Part shown: positions 24,350-35,900 of the stretch, one piece after another
Numbering within the stretch: position 1 is the first letter of the stretch
How the letters are laid out: each line of letters opens with the position of its first letter
Assembly (NCBI GenBank): GCA_038503035.1
Contig: JAVSML010001068.1
Span: 503,323-567,322 of the forward strand
Direction: 5' to 3'
From: Crocodylus rhombifer
Taxonomy: Eukaryota > Chordata > Crocodylia > Crocodylidae
Length of the DNA: 64,000 nt
Translations under genes and position numbers: made by a program
Notes under the pieces: model-generated
Told to the model about the DNA's origin: nothing
Seen by the model: only the letters and a program-made list of their open reading frames with translations
Databases searched by the model: none

Positions 24350-24545
24350 GCTGCCAGTGACTTGGAAGACACTACAAAGTTCCTCAAGAAATTCCTCAAG
24401 AATCTATTAACAAGCTTCCAGAGAACATCATACTAGTTATCATGGATGTCAGACCAACATTGCCTATGAAGATGGATTACAAGAAATCAAGAACATTACC
24501 TTTGATTATGACCAGGAATCCTGGTTTCTCTGATAAAAAGTTGCA
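24350..24545 (+). mobile_element. Penelope-like element, 5' RT fragment
   Basis: A decayed reverse-transcriptase piece. Across frames it reads DTTKFLKKFLKN and then KLPENIILVIMDVR, matching the Penelope-type RT motif around LPENTILVTMDV that precedes SLYTNIPH. Stops and frameshifts are present. It continues at 26205 after a GC-rich interruption. Confidence 0.7.
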
Positions 24546-24569
24546 AATTCTCTGATACAACAGAAATCC

Positions 24570-26190
24570 CAACAACACAAGGAACCAAAACACAACAATG
24601 GCACAGCAGCTGTACCCAAAGAAGAAATGGTGCCAGAGGGAGGGACCTGTTACTTTAAAGGAACACCATCACCCGGACCCTTGGTTTCTCTCTACACCCA
24701 AGGGTGGATTGTCCCCCTCCCCTTCAGACGGCTTCCCCCTAGTGACCTAAATGGGGAGAGCCCCTCCACCCCTGTGGAAATCCCCTTCTCTTCCCCTCCA
24801 GCCAACAACAATCCTCTTCCCAGCAGCTTTGGTGGGCTAGGCTCATCTCTATCTTTGGGTTTGCTGCAAGGAGTCTTTCCTTACTAGGGTGGTTGACTTG
24901 TCTGGTTGCCACTTGCTGCAGAAAGGCCTGAGCTGCCTCGTGCAGCCCCCAGGTCTGTCAGCCCTCTCTCAGCCCCATACATTACCCTATGCACCAAAGG
25001 GGTGCCTGCCTCATGCAGGAATGGGGACCTATGCTGCCTCATGCAGCCACAGCATCCCATCAGCTCTCCAGTTCTGTGCACTGCTCCATGCACCGAGGGC
25101 TTCTGCCCTTGAGTTGTAGACCCACACTTGGGTTGTGCAGCCATGGCAGTCCTTTCAGCTCTACCAGCCCTGTGCACCAATCCATGAACCAAGGGCTCCT
25201 GTCTCGTGCCGGGGTGGGGATCCACACCGCCTCAAGTAGCCACAGCAGTCACTTCAGCTCTACCAGCCCTGTGCACCGATGCATGCACCAAGGGCTTCTG
25301 CCTCGTGCAGACTTATAGACCTGTGAACCCACCAAGGTCCCTTCCACTCTCTGGACCCTCTGTGCACTGACCCTGCAGCTCTTTCCACAGTGGGGCTGGG
25401 ATGCAGAGCGTTTCTGGGGCAAGTGCTCTGCTCTGCCAGTCAACTCTACCAGTTCTTCTGCAGCCCCATCTTCATTATCCCTTGTTGAAGCCACCCTTGT
25501 GCTCAGCACGCAGGCTTTTATTTCTTCTCAAGGCTCTGTCCCCAGATTGGGAACGGACCAATGAGAAAGCCTGAGAAGTCAGTTCCCCCTCAGATCCTCT
25601 TCTTCACCTCACCTCTAGGTTAGGGCAGGGTGAAGGTGGTTGTGCTACAGGAACAACCTGATCTATTTTGGTGCCCCTGCCATACTCACACCCCACTTGC
25701 TCATGGTCCGGCACCTCTGTGAAGTCCAGGGCTCTTTTTGCCTTCTTCTTCTGGAAGAGCTTCAGTGACAGACTTTCCTGGCTCTTGTGGGGGGGGGAGG
25801 GGAAGAGGGAGGAGGGTCTGGCAAGGCAAGGTGGGTCATGCCTGCTACATCTCCGCAGGGCCCCGCAAGCCACTGTGCACCCCTGCCCAGTTGCTATGGA
25901 GACAGCATGCTATGGAGACCATACTTACTTATGGGAGCTTCTCTCCAGGCTACCTGGTGGCCATGTGCATATACATGCACATGGTACCCCCTGCCTGACT
26001 GCTACCCTCCTGCTGCTCTCCGAAGCTCCTTTCAGGCTGGAATTCTGCCAGCCTGCATAGATCTCTTTGCAAAAGTGCAAAATCCATGTGTTTCTCTGTT
26101 AAAATTAAAAGTCTGCCTTTTTCTCAGTTAAAAGGGGAAATCCACATTTCTTCTGTTTTTCCATGGGAAACGGAAACCCTGATTATGACA
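24570..26190. repeat. GC-rich insert splitting the Penelope element
   Basis: About 1.6 kb of GC-rich DNA between the two Penelope parts. It contains the minisatellite at 24943-25315. Open frames within it are low-complexity. No terminal inverted repeats or target duplication could be fixed. Confidence 0.5.
24943..25315 (+). repeat. Minisatellite, ~98-bp unit, four copies
   Basis: Units start near 24943, 25044, 25138 and 25237 (periods 101, 94 and 99). Each carries CAGCC then a TCAGCTCTACCAG-like block, CTGTGCAC and CCAAGGGCTTCTGCC. Copies three and four are most alike. Confidence 0.8.
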
Positions 26191-26204
26191 TTGCTTTGGT
26201 TTCC

Positions 26205-27310
26205 ATCCTACTCTCCCACGTTATCCTCATATACAATGATTTCAGATTTTGAGACCTACTATACCTACAAACAAATGGTACTGCCCCAGGCACATGCATG
26301 GTCCCCATGCAATATGCCATTATATTTATGACAGATCTCAAAATCTGTTTCCTTTGTGATTGCTTGCTTATCCTGGTATACCTGAGATACATCAATAATA
26401 TCATGTGGATGCCAGGGATGGAATCTCTAGAGAAATTCCCCCATGTAACAGGTTCTATTCCTCCACAAAACTGACTTCTGAATACTCCACAGAGCAAATT
26501 CATTTCCTACATACCATGGTGAATCTTAGCACAGCACCACCACATTATATCAGAAGCCAGCCAATGGCTACAGCTCCCTCCATCTTTCATGTACACCACT
26601 AGATCCATCATTTACAGCCAAGCTCTATGTTACAAACATACCCACTCTGATCCTGCCAACTGGGATGCCCACTTCAAGCATCTGGAGCAGGATTCCTACA
26701 CTTACAACAAAATTCCAAAACCATAGCCACTCAAATATATATAGCTAGACTGATACTTCACTCAAACTTGCTACAATATCATACCCATGATAAGAACAAT
26801 AAAATCTCTCTGGTTGTTATCTATACCATACCTTGAATACTTTGGACTCATCATTAATGACCACCAGCTCTTCCCGGAAAATGACAACCAGTTCAAGGTA
26901 AGCTTGGAAAGCTGCCATGGTTTACACACAGACCCACAATCTCAACTGACATCTCTCCAGCAACAAACTACCTAACTCCAATTCTCACCAAGCCACTGGG
27001 CCCTGCTACAGACCCAGATGCCAGCTGTGCTCCTTCATCAACACAGACCATATCATTGAACCAAACAAACACCATGAATTATAACATCCTGGGTTAACTT
27101 ACCTACTCCTCCACCATTATATATGCTAGCACCTGCTTACAGTGCCCCACTGCTGTCTGCATTGGCTGGATGAAGCAATCCCCATGTAAAAGAATCAGCA
27201 GGCACCAATTTTACATCAGTTTCAGAAACACACAAAAAACTATGGCAAAACACTGCAACTTCCATGGACATCCCATCATTGACTTAAAAACAGCTGTTCT
27301 TAAATTTTTA
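26205..27310 (+). mobile_element. Penelope-like element, RT core and GIY-YIG
   Basis: A decayed continuation of the Penelope-like retroelement. Readable pieces in order are YLQTNGTAPGT then PMQYAIIFM (RT); LRYINNIMW, where the catalytic YIDD has become YINN; LTSEYSTEQIHFLHTMVNLS; RSIIYSQAL then SDPANWDAHFKHLE; and near 27115-27300 the GIY-YIG endonuclease remnant IIYASTCLQCPTAVCIGW followed by KHCNFHGHPIIDLKTAVLK. Multiple frameshifts and stops make it inactive. Penelope elements carry RT plus GIY-YIG and are distinct from LINEs. The order and spacing support a single old insertion split by the GC-rich segment. Confidence 0.78.
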
Positions 27311-27487
27311 AAAGTAATTTATGAACCAATTTAAATGCAAAATTGCAAAACAAGAAGCTATACACATACTGAAATGTGTTACATATGGTCCCAAAATTCT
27401 TATTTCAGTACCTGGACTAGCTATTGACTCCAGCTGATTATTTTTATGCCCCACAGTGCTAATTGCTTTGTTTATCCCTATTAATGA

Positions 27488-27661
27488 CAGGCCACTGGTA
27501 GGAGGTATACGGGGGTACACATGCCCCCCCTGACAGGGCCAGTGCCCCCTCTACCAGCTGACACCAATGCTGTTGGCAGGGCTGGAGCCCTGCCTGACAG
27601 GGCCACCGCCATCAGCGGCTTCTGCGAGTGTACCCTCAGATTCAAGAGGCACCAGTCACTC
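27488..27661 (-). repeat. GGTGACTGGT-family element
   Basis: Ends with the complement of GTGACTGGTGCCTCTTGAATC on the right and CCACTGGTAGGAGG on the left. The same ends occur inverted at 37808-38039 and part of the unit lies at 4643-4680. Confidence 0.6.
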
Positions 27662-27736
27662 ATGCTATTGATCTTTTCAACCTACCTTTTGCCTCTCTCA
27701 GCAGTGTCCCATCCCACTGTCCCTTGATTTTGTTTT

Positions 27737-30480
27737 TCAATTCCTCTCTATTTTAAGCCTTTTCTTTCTGCAAATCCATTTATAACATGGGTATAGGTGG
27801 CTATACCCCACAGGAGAGATCAAGTGGACAAAAGGGGTGGGGGCGTAGCTGTCTATGTCAAGGAAAGCTATGCATCCCTGCAAGCTGACATCAGTGCCCA
27901 GAGTGGACTGGAGACCCTCTGGGTTAAAATGCGTGGGGAACATGGCACAGGGGACACAATGGTGGGAGTCTACTACAGACCTCTGACCCAGGATCAAGAG
28001 CTTGACCAGGAGTTCACCAGGGAATTAGCTGAGGCCACATGCTCCCAGTGCATGGTTGTCATGGGAGACTTCAACTACCCAGACATCTCATGGGAAGAGC
28101 ACTTGGCCAAATCTGAGTGGTTGCAAAGCTTGTTCTCGTGTGTGGATGAGCTCTGTTTGATGCAAGAAGTCTACGGGCCAACAAGAGGTAAAGCACTGCT
28201 TGACCTGGTACTGGCAATGGGGGACAACCTAATCAGCAACCTAATAATCGTAGAGAAACTGGGTGACAGTAACTGATCACCTTTGCCATCTGCTGTAAAG
28301 CTGACAAGTCAGTCAGCAATACAGAAGCCTTCAACTTCAGGAAAGTTGACTTTGACAAGCTCAGGAGGCTTGTGCCCTAAGGGACCACAACCCAAAGGGG
28401 ATGGACGATCAGAACAAGGGGTTGCTCCTCAAGGGAGTGATCCTGGATACACAAACAAAGTCTATTCTGTCTCAGAGGAAAGGCAGCAAAAGGTCATAGC
28501 AGCCCCTTTAGCTCTCCAGGGAACTAGCAGACCTCCAGCATCTAAAAAGAAAGACCTACAAAGGATGGAGGACTGGATCCAACTCCAAAGATGAATACTC
28601 TCCACTTCTCCAGACCTGCAGGGAGTGAAGAAGGAAAGCCAAGGCTGCGATGGAACTTGAACTAGCTACAAGTATCAAGGACAATAAAAAGTCCTTTTTT
28701 AGATATGTGCAGAGCTGGAGGAAAAGCAAGGACACGTATCTAAAAAACAATGGACCCCTGCTAAACCAGATGGAACAACTTACAACTGACACCCAGGAAA
28801 AAGCCAACTTGATAAATGGGTACTTTGCATCAGTTTTTCACCAGTCCCATGAGATGCCCATTATGAGACAGAGAGGCCCAAGTGAGGGAGACTCCTTACC
28901 CTCCATCAATGCTGACCTCATGAAGGAACACCTTGAGAGGCTAGACACCTGCAAGTCAGCCATCCCGGGCAATTTACACCCCAGGACACTCAAGGAGCTG
29001 GCTAGCATCATAGCTCAGTCCCTGGCACAGATCTTTGAGAGCTCCTGGTGCTCTGGTGAAGTGCCTGAAGATTGGAAGAAGTCCGAAGTGGTGCCTATCT
29101 TCAAGAAAGGGAGGAAAGTGGATCCGGCAAACTACAGGCCCATCAGCCTGACCTCTCTCCCAGGGAAGGTCTTAGAAAAGATTAACAAAGAAGCCATTCT
29201 TAAAAGACTAGCCAATGGCAACATCCTAAGGGATAGCCAGCATGGGTTTGTTGCGGGTAGGTCTTGCTTGACCAATCTTATTTCCTTTTACAACCAGGTG
29301 ATCTATCACTTAGACAAGGGAGAAGAGATTGTTGTCATATATCTTGACTTTAAAAATCCTTCAATCTGGTATCCCATGATCACCTCTTAGCAAAACTGAC
29401 TAACTGTGGCCTCAGCCTCACTGTGATCCACTGGCTGAGGAATTGGTTCTGTGGTCGGACCCGGAGAGTGGTGATTGACAGAAGTCAATCATCATGGTGA
29501 CCAGTGGGATCCCTCAAGGCTCTGTCCTTGGGCCGATACTATTTAATATCTTCATTAATGATGTGGACATTCACATCAGAAGCAGATTGGCTAAGTTCGC
29601 TGATGACATCAAACTCTGGGGTAAAGCGTCCACACCTGTGGACAGGAGGGTGATCCAGGCAGACCTTGATAAGCTCAGAAACTGGGCGGATGAGAACCTT
29701 ATGGTGTTTAACATCGAAAAATGCAAGGTTGTCCACCTTGGGAAGAAAAACCTGCAGCATGCAGGCTCAGCAGTGCTATGCTGGCTAGCACTATGGATGA
29801 AAGGGACTTGAGGCTCACAATTGACCACAAGATGAACATAAGCCTTCAATGTGATGATGCAGCTAGTAAAGTGATTAGAAAGCTGGCTTGTATCAATAGA
29901 TGCTTCTCAAGCAAATCCCAGGATGTCATTCTCCCATTGTACTCGGTCTTGGTGAGGCCACAACTGGAGTACTGCATCCAGTTTTGGGCTCCACAATTCA
30001 AAAAAGAAGTGGAGAAACTTGATAGAGTGCAGAGGAGAGCCACGCGCATGATCAAAGGTCAGGAAAACAGACCTTATGAGAGGCTGAGAGCCACGGGACT
30101 CTTCAGCTTGGAAAAGCACAGCCTTCAGGGAGATCTACTGGTCACCTATAGGTTTATCAAGGGTGCTCACCTGGATCTAGGGGAATGTCTGTTCACCAGA
30201 GCGCCCCAAGGGAGGAAAAGGTCAAACAATCACAAACTCCTTCATGACTGTTTCAGGCTGGACGTAAAGAAGAACTTCTTTACTGTCCAAGCCCCCAAGG
30301 TTTGGAATAGACTGCCACCAGAGGTGGTTGGTTGAAGCACCAACTTTGAACACCTTCAAGAAACATTTGGATGTTTATCTTGCTGGGATCCTATGACCCC
30401 TGCTAACTTCCTGCCCCTGGGGCAGGGGACTGGACTCAATCTTCTGAGGTCCCTTCCAACCCCAGTGTCTATGAATCTGT
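27737..30480 (+). mobile_element. CR1 LINE, most complete copy
   Basis: This is a ~2.7-kb CR1 with most of ORF2. An endonuclease part at 27797-28276 contains DKRGGGVAVYVKE, VVMGDFNYPDISWEE and LLDLVLAMGDN, the apurinic-type endonuclease motifs. Then come a frame-broken linker and RT at 28650-29390 (DLMKEHLERLD, then VPEDWKKSEVVPIFKKG). RT continues at 29494-29811 with IPQGSVLGPILFNIFINDV and FADDIKLWG, keeping the catalytic Asp pair. The C-terminal part is 29721-30335, and the 3' end is GTCTATGAATCTG near 30478. At least four frame breaks inactivate it. It lies antisense to ABCA13 and is of the same subtype as 42085-44340 and 44566-44980. Confidence 0.94.
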
Positions 30481-30483
30481 AAA

Positions 30484-30545
30484 ACATCTGATGAAGTAGG
30501 CTGTTACCTATGAAAGCTCATGCCTCTCTGAACCAGCTAGTCCGC
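30484..30545 (+). repeat. Dispersed 3'-motif repeat, copy 1
   Basis: CATCTGATGAAGTAGGCTGT then TATGAAAGCTCATGCC, repeated in diverged form at 54353-54431. This motif is familiar from ancient amniote repeats; class not assigned. It abuts the 3' end of the CR1. Confidence 0.6.
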
Positions 30546-30559
30546 CCTCCTTTTTAGTA

Positions 30560-31415
30560 GACTTCAGGCTGACTTGGCCAATACCTTTCTGTTCACTGAC
30601 TGTCAACAAAACCGTAGATAAGTACACTATAGGGATGTACTGCCCTTATGCATGACACCTTAACAAAGATTAAGAACCAGACTTACAGCACTTAAAAGAG
30701 CCTGCCGCCTAATTAAATAATAAAAGCTTGATTTGTTTTAAATTATATTTATGATCAAAAATATTCAATAACTTATGCAAGGCTTATAAATATTTAACAA
30801 TGTTCTCTGAATTAATATACAGCCATATGAGACCTACAAGAAGCTGTTCCCATCCACGTCTGTATTAAGTGCCCTGATAGTGGAAGCCTGAAAAGAGTAG
30901 AGTTGTGCTAAAAGCTGGTCATAAGAAGGGAACTGCCACTTTATGAAGATGACAGGTAATTATAGCCAAGAGGTTTAATGCAATAACAATTATCCTGCAA
31001 TATATTTTCCTCAGTGCAAAGGGAGCAAGTCTTCATGTTTGTGGCACTCTGCCCATCCTTAATCAAACCTAACAAGGTGGGTTGATAAGGAAAGGACTGA
31101 ATGCTGAATTTTACGTGACTACTGAACTGCCCATAGGACACTGTTTGCACGGCAGCACCTTGTTAAAGCACAGCCCAATCTCAAGGCCCAGACCAGCTCT
31201 AAAGAGTGCAGGGCCCAACTGAATGGCCAAAGATGTTTTGAACTAACTTCAAGAGCAAGGCCAATCCTTCAGCCAGCCAAATAACTGTGGACTCCATGTC
31301 ACAATAGAGCAGCTTCAGGAATTCTGTCTGGTACAAGAAAACAGAACTGCTCTGTGATCTCTGTAGCACAATGTTGCCCTATCCAGTTTTGCAGAGATAA
31401 AACATGGATACCTGC
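30560..31415. other. ABCA13 intron, nothing recognised
   Basis: Short AT-rich intron segment just downstream of the Q-loop exon in gene orientation. No element seen. Confidence 0.45.
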
Positions 31416-31566
31416 CTTATGGATACATTGTGTTGGCACTCCACGTAGTCTGCAGTAATAATAAAGATGCTCCCAACCAGTTAGAAGTTCATCCAAGGCA
31501 TCTTGCTGTGGGCAGTAGCCAATCAGAATGCCCTTAGAGATAGCAGACAGTATATCTATTTCAGAC
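31416..31566 (-). CDS. ABCA13: ABCA13 exon, NBD2 Q-loop
   Basis: This exon is 151 nt: one base completing Gly, then 50 codons from Ser-Glu-Ile-Asp to Ile-His-Lys, after an AACTAG acceptor. It encodes [20 protein letters not shown], which holds the Q-loop glutamine that couples ATP hydrolysis to the membrane domains, then [12 protein letters not shown]. Both are near-identical to human ABCA13 from memory. The first ~13 residues, an ABCA13-specific insert, are variable. The 3' end is unusual. In-frame joining to the next exon with the conserved Val-Ala-Gly needs the donor AAG|GCAGGT, a GC donor. A canonical GT four bases downstream (GCAG|GTATCC) also stays in frame, but only if the next exon's acceptor also moves four bases. 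The intron before it is 15.6 kb and the one after it 12.9 kb. Confidence 0.93.
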
Positions 31567-33885
31567 CTAGTTGAGAGAAAAGCAAAAAAGATTGAATACA
31601 TTTTGCATCCTCCCTTAGCCTTGGTATCACCGTAGACAGCCTTTACTCAAGAGAAAACATTCTCACTTTCATCTGCCATGGTGAGGACAGGAAGTCACTT
31701 GGCCCAGCTCCCCTTTCTCCTAGTCTCACTAAATTCATTAGACAGTTTCCATGCCACTCCTTAATCCCATAGCCCTACCACACGTATCAGGAGCAGGAGC
31801 CTCTTTTCTAGCAGGCATCACATGCTACTGGTGGTTTGCCTCCCCTGCCAACCACACCAAATGGAGACACAGCTACTCCTGGCCTCCATGCTATTAGGAG
31901 GCCAGGAGTAACCCAGTGCTTTTGTTTTGAACCACACACGCTCTACTGGTTTTTCAGTGCACGACTAGGGAGAGGGAAGAGACGAGATGTGGACTATTCC
32001 AGGAGGAACCTCCATAATCCCTACCATGAAATTCTTCCTTAGCTCAGGAGACTGACCAGGCATGAAGAATGTAGAATATTTCAGAAACTGAAAATTTCAT
32101 AAGGCTTAGGATGGACTATAATGCCACAGGCACTAGGGTGTACAAACACAAAATGATGAGCAGACCCCCCAATAATTTTAAAAGAGAGTGTTTATGTACA
32201 TATGAGTGAGAAAAGTGAGAAAAGAGAGAGAACACTAAATATGTCAAACCCTTCCAAATGTCTAAGAAAACCAAAATAAACACAGAAATATTAAAAGCTT
32301 AATAGCTTAAAAAGAAATCACCCTCATTTCACTCTTTGGCCCAAGCTTTATAACTGTACATTACTAGAAATTGCATTCATTTCTAAGAAGCAAGCTTGAT
32401 TGCAATGGTGTTTCATTACCCATAATGATGCTAAATGTACCCCATCTATTCCAATACCTAATCCAACACTCGGTGGTACTGATTTACATTTACAGGAAGG
32501 GATTCAGACAAACAACAGAGCTACAGACCTCACAAAATCAAGAAGCTGAGAAAAAAAGTCTGAGCTTTGGGAGAAAAACATTTAAACTGCATGGGTTTTT
32601 GCCACAGTGTTAATGAATTACTTTGAATCCTATTAATAAGCTTGAATACACAAATAATCATTTAGAAATGGACAAGTGAATTGTTCATATGCATGGTTCA
32701 CAAATGCCACATTTGGTTAAAGTATAAATATGCATCTAATAGTCCTGAACAAGGCTCAAGAGTCTGGGGAGAAAAGGAAAACACAAACTGTATATTTAAA
32801 ATCAAACCACAGTATCAAAACTTATTTTAAATGCTGTCAAAAGGCAATTTACCATGATATGATGAACCTTGCTGATGACTAATTAGAATGGGCTTCTGGT
32901 CTTAATAGGAAAGACATGAAATTTTTAATACCTGTGTGGCTTTGGATGATGCCAAGTTAGTTAACAGCAAGCGGGGAGCGCTCTAGCAAAACGGAGACAT
33001 GTGGCATAACAAAATGGAAGTCAGGATTTAACCCCTCCCCTTGTCCATGTTTAATTCAAAGGCTTTTATTTTTAATATAAACAGTAAGGAATTTCTCCCA
33101 GTGCTGATTTCCAGCATACCTAAATCAAATTAAATGTTCTTTTTAAAGTTATCTGCACCTCAGGGCATGGATTTTCTAACGTGAATCCATTTGCATAAAA
33201 TCACAGACACAGTGGATCACTTCTTTAATAAACTCTGACACAGTGAAATTCTGTTTACAGTGAATTGCTTCCCAGGTTCCAAAAGCACCGCAACATGCAC
33301 ACACAGTCACTTTGAACTAATATAAACACAGTATGGCCATAAGGCTGCTTGTTTTTAGCAGAGCTGCCCTCTTCGGATGGCTGAAGTCCTGGCTTGCAGC
33401 AATATGCAAGGAACATGCAAAGAAGGCCAAAATCAACCCTGCTATAACTTCAGGGGCTCCAGGAAAAAACTCCCATTGGAGATTAATTGAGTGCAGCTAT
33501 TCTAGTAACTGGATAGGTAACTCCCAACTGGAACAGTTCCTTACCAGGCAGGAATTAAACCAGATCACTCTGCTGCAGCAAATCAACAAATGGTTAAACT
33601 TCCATTAAGCTCTCAATGTGAGAGAAGGTGTGACAGGGACATGCTTTGACTAGGGCTAGTTCTCCAGTTTGCTTTGGGGAGTAAAATCCCTTTAACCCCC
33701 AGTTCCAAAAATCAACTAAGATCATGTGAAGAAATACAAGAGTCCCATTGATGACTACCTTCCATGAAGGACAATATTGCAAAGGAATAGTTAGACACAT
33801 TCTGTCATAGGATGCACAAGGAAGGGCTACTGTAGATCTGGAACCTATATGGAGTTTCAGTGAGTACAGTCACTAAAGACATAAA
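31567..33885. other. ABCA13 intron, nothing recognised
   Basis: AT-rich intron upstream of the Q-loop exon; the polypyrimidine tract and AACTAG acceptor lie at its left end. No other feature seen. Confidence 0.45.
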
Positions 33886-33951
33886 TGCCCAATGAAGTGG
33901 ATCAGCTGTGCCGGTATGTGTCCCAGAACAGCCGATCCACTTCACTGGGCA
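33886..33951. repeat. Strong 24-bp-arm hairpin
   Basis: Left arm 33886-33909 (TGCCCAATGAAGTGGATC...) and right arm 33928-33951 are complementary except for two positions, with an 18-base loop. No flanking element was identified. Confidence 0.88.
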
Positions 33952-34746
33952 AAACAAGTCTCCTGTTGTCCCACCTGTTGATCCTGCAGGACAATGGGTG
34001 ATGTGTTCCCTACCTGTAGAGACATGCCCTGGGGAATCTCCAGGGTACCTCTCAGTAAGCAGGGCAGGCTGGCTTTAGTGCCATCTCATGGGTTAGTCTG
34101 CCAATCAGCAGACTGATGGTCCCAGCCCTGGAACTGGTGTCAAACTCTCTCCAGTGCAGCCCCAACCCTGAAACCACACTGGAGCATTGTGCACCCAGGA
34201 AATCCCAAATGGAGGAATCCAGGCAGAGGCCTGCTACTGCGTGCCCCTAGTGCTCCTATTGACTTTTCTTATCCTGACAGACAGAGGCAGACAGAGGAAG
34301 AGAAGGAGAGTTGTTTTGCTTAAAGCTCTGTCCTATTCTTTTGTTGCTTGCTGAACTTGGCTGAGTGGGGAAAATGGTTTCACGCATTACTAACCTGAGA
34401 AGGAAAACACTCACCTTTGTAAAATCAACTAACTCATCAAGAAAACATATATTTCAAATTTGCTTCCTTATATTCCAGAAAAATGATGCCTTACAGCCAT
34501 CCATGTTGTTACTCTTAAAGGCCTGCTCATATGGTGCATTTGGAAAGGGTTAGAACTCAGAGCACAATTATCTTTATTTTTTATTCTCGTGCTTTTTTTT
34601 TCTCTTGAACACACTTGCAGTATGCATTTTATAATCAGGCCATCAATATAAACAAGAGAAGAGCAGAGGAGAAAAAATGCAGCTGAAATGGCAGAGTCCA
34701 ACTTCATTTAAAAGGCCCTGTGTTAGGCAGTTGGATCATACTTCTT

Positions 34747-35900
34747 AGCACAGTATTTCTCAATTTAATACCAAAAGGACATAGAGCATGTGGGGAGGAG
34801 GAGGATGACACTATTTAGGCCCGGGACCACATAGAGATCTTGACAAGCTGTCATGGGCCAGGTCAGCACCCTGCCTTCCCTCCACAATTACTCACCAACT
34901 CCTTATGTGGGGTGGGGCCACAGGCGGGCAGGTGGAGAGTAGTGTTTTAGAGTGGGAAAGCCAAATGAGGTTGGAATCACAGGGCAGGGTTGCAGGGTGG
35001 TGACTGCATGGGGCCAGGACCCAGGACAGAGCTGTGATCCACTTCCTGCATACCCCTGTCCAGGGGGGAGGGGGCAGGGGAAGGAGTAGAGGGTAGGGGG
35101 TCTTGCCCACATTGGGGGGGGCAATGACTGAATGCTAAATCCAGAGAGCTGGCCAGGGGCAAGCAGAGGGAGGGGCAGGGCAGGGGGCACACGCAGCAGA
35201 GCTTGCCTGGACAGTGCAGTCTGTGGCTGTCCCTGTGGTGCTCTACATGGGGCCGAGCCCCTCCCAGGGCAGTCTGCACTATGCTTCTGCCTGAACCTGC
35301 AGGACTGGCCCCAGCCAGTTACTGGCAGGGCTGCTCCTGGTGTGGCTGCAGCCGCCCTGGGGGTGCTGCTCAGCTCTCCTCACCTCCAGCGGCAGCTCGT
35401 CCTCCTGCCCCACTGCACCACTCTGGGAGGGGTGGAAGCTTCAGCCAGGCAGCTCCTGCCCCAGCATGTGGGGCTCCAGCTCCAGCTCCCAGCTGCCTTC
35501 CACCCACTCTGCCCACCTAGCACGAGTGGCCAAGTGGGTGGAAAGCAGCTGGGAGCTGGATCCACTGCCCCACGTTCTGGGGCACAAGCCACCCAGCTGA
35601 AGCTTCTTCCTATCCACAGTAGTGCTGCAGAGGCAGGAACAGGAGGAGGAGCTGCTGCTGGAAGCAAGGGATGCTGAGAAGCAGCCAGGAAGCTGCATCT
35701 GCATCAGGAGCAGCCCTGCTGGTAAGCTATGTAAGCTGACCCAGACTGGGGCTGGCAGGTGTGGGATGCCCTGGGTGAGGCTCAGCCCCACGTGGAGCAC
35801 CACAGGGTCAGCCACAGGCCAGCTCCAAATATTTTCTCCCCCCGCAGCCTCAGGCCAGATCCAAGTGGTTGGCAGGCTGCATCCAGCCTGCAAGCCATAT
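34747..35900. mobile_element. Possible hAT-like composite around a palindrome
   Basis: The left text CAGTATTTCTCAATTTAATA resembles hAT ends of the CAGTGGTTCTCAA type, followed by GACCACATAGAGATCTTGA. The interior becomes very GC-rich and holds the palindrome 35221-35818. The right end was not found. Confidence 0.4.
35221..35818. repeat. ~600-bp GC-rich imperfect palindrome
   Basis: Centre near 35520. Paired blocks include CTGTGGCTGTCCCTGTGGTG (35221) with its near-complement ending at 35818; the GGCAGGGCTGCTCCTG region with its complement near 35720; GGAAGCTTCAGCC with GGCTGAAGCTTCC-like sequence near 35600; and CCCAGCTGCCTTCCACCCA facing TGGGTGGAAAGCAGCTGGG at the centre. Open frames of 100-180 codons here are compositional. 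Confidence 0.85.

Noticed and set aside
24590..24620. Penelope-like NGTA motif at the end of the 5' RT fragment
   Set aside because: The true NGTA-containing RT motif is at about 26265 in correct order, so the earlier match is coincidence.
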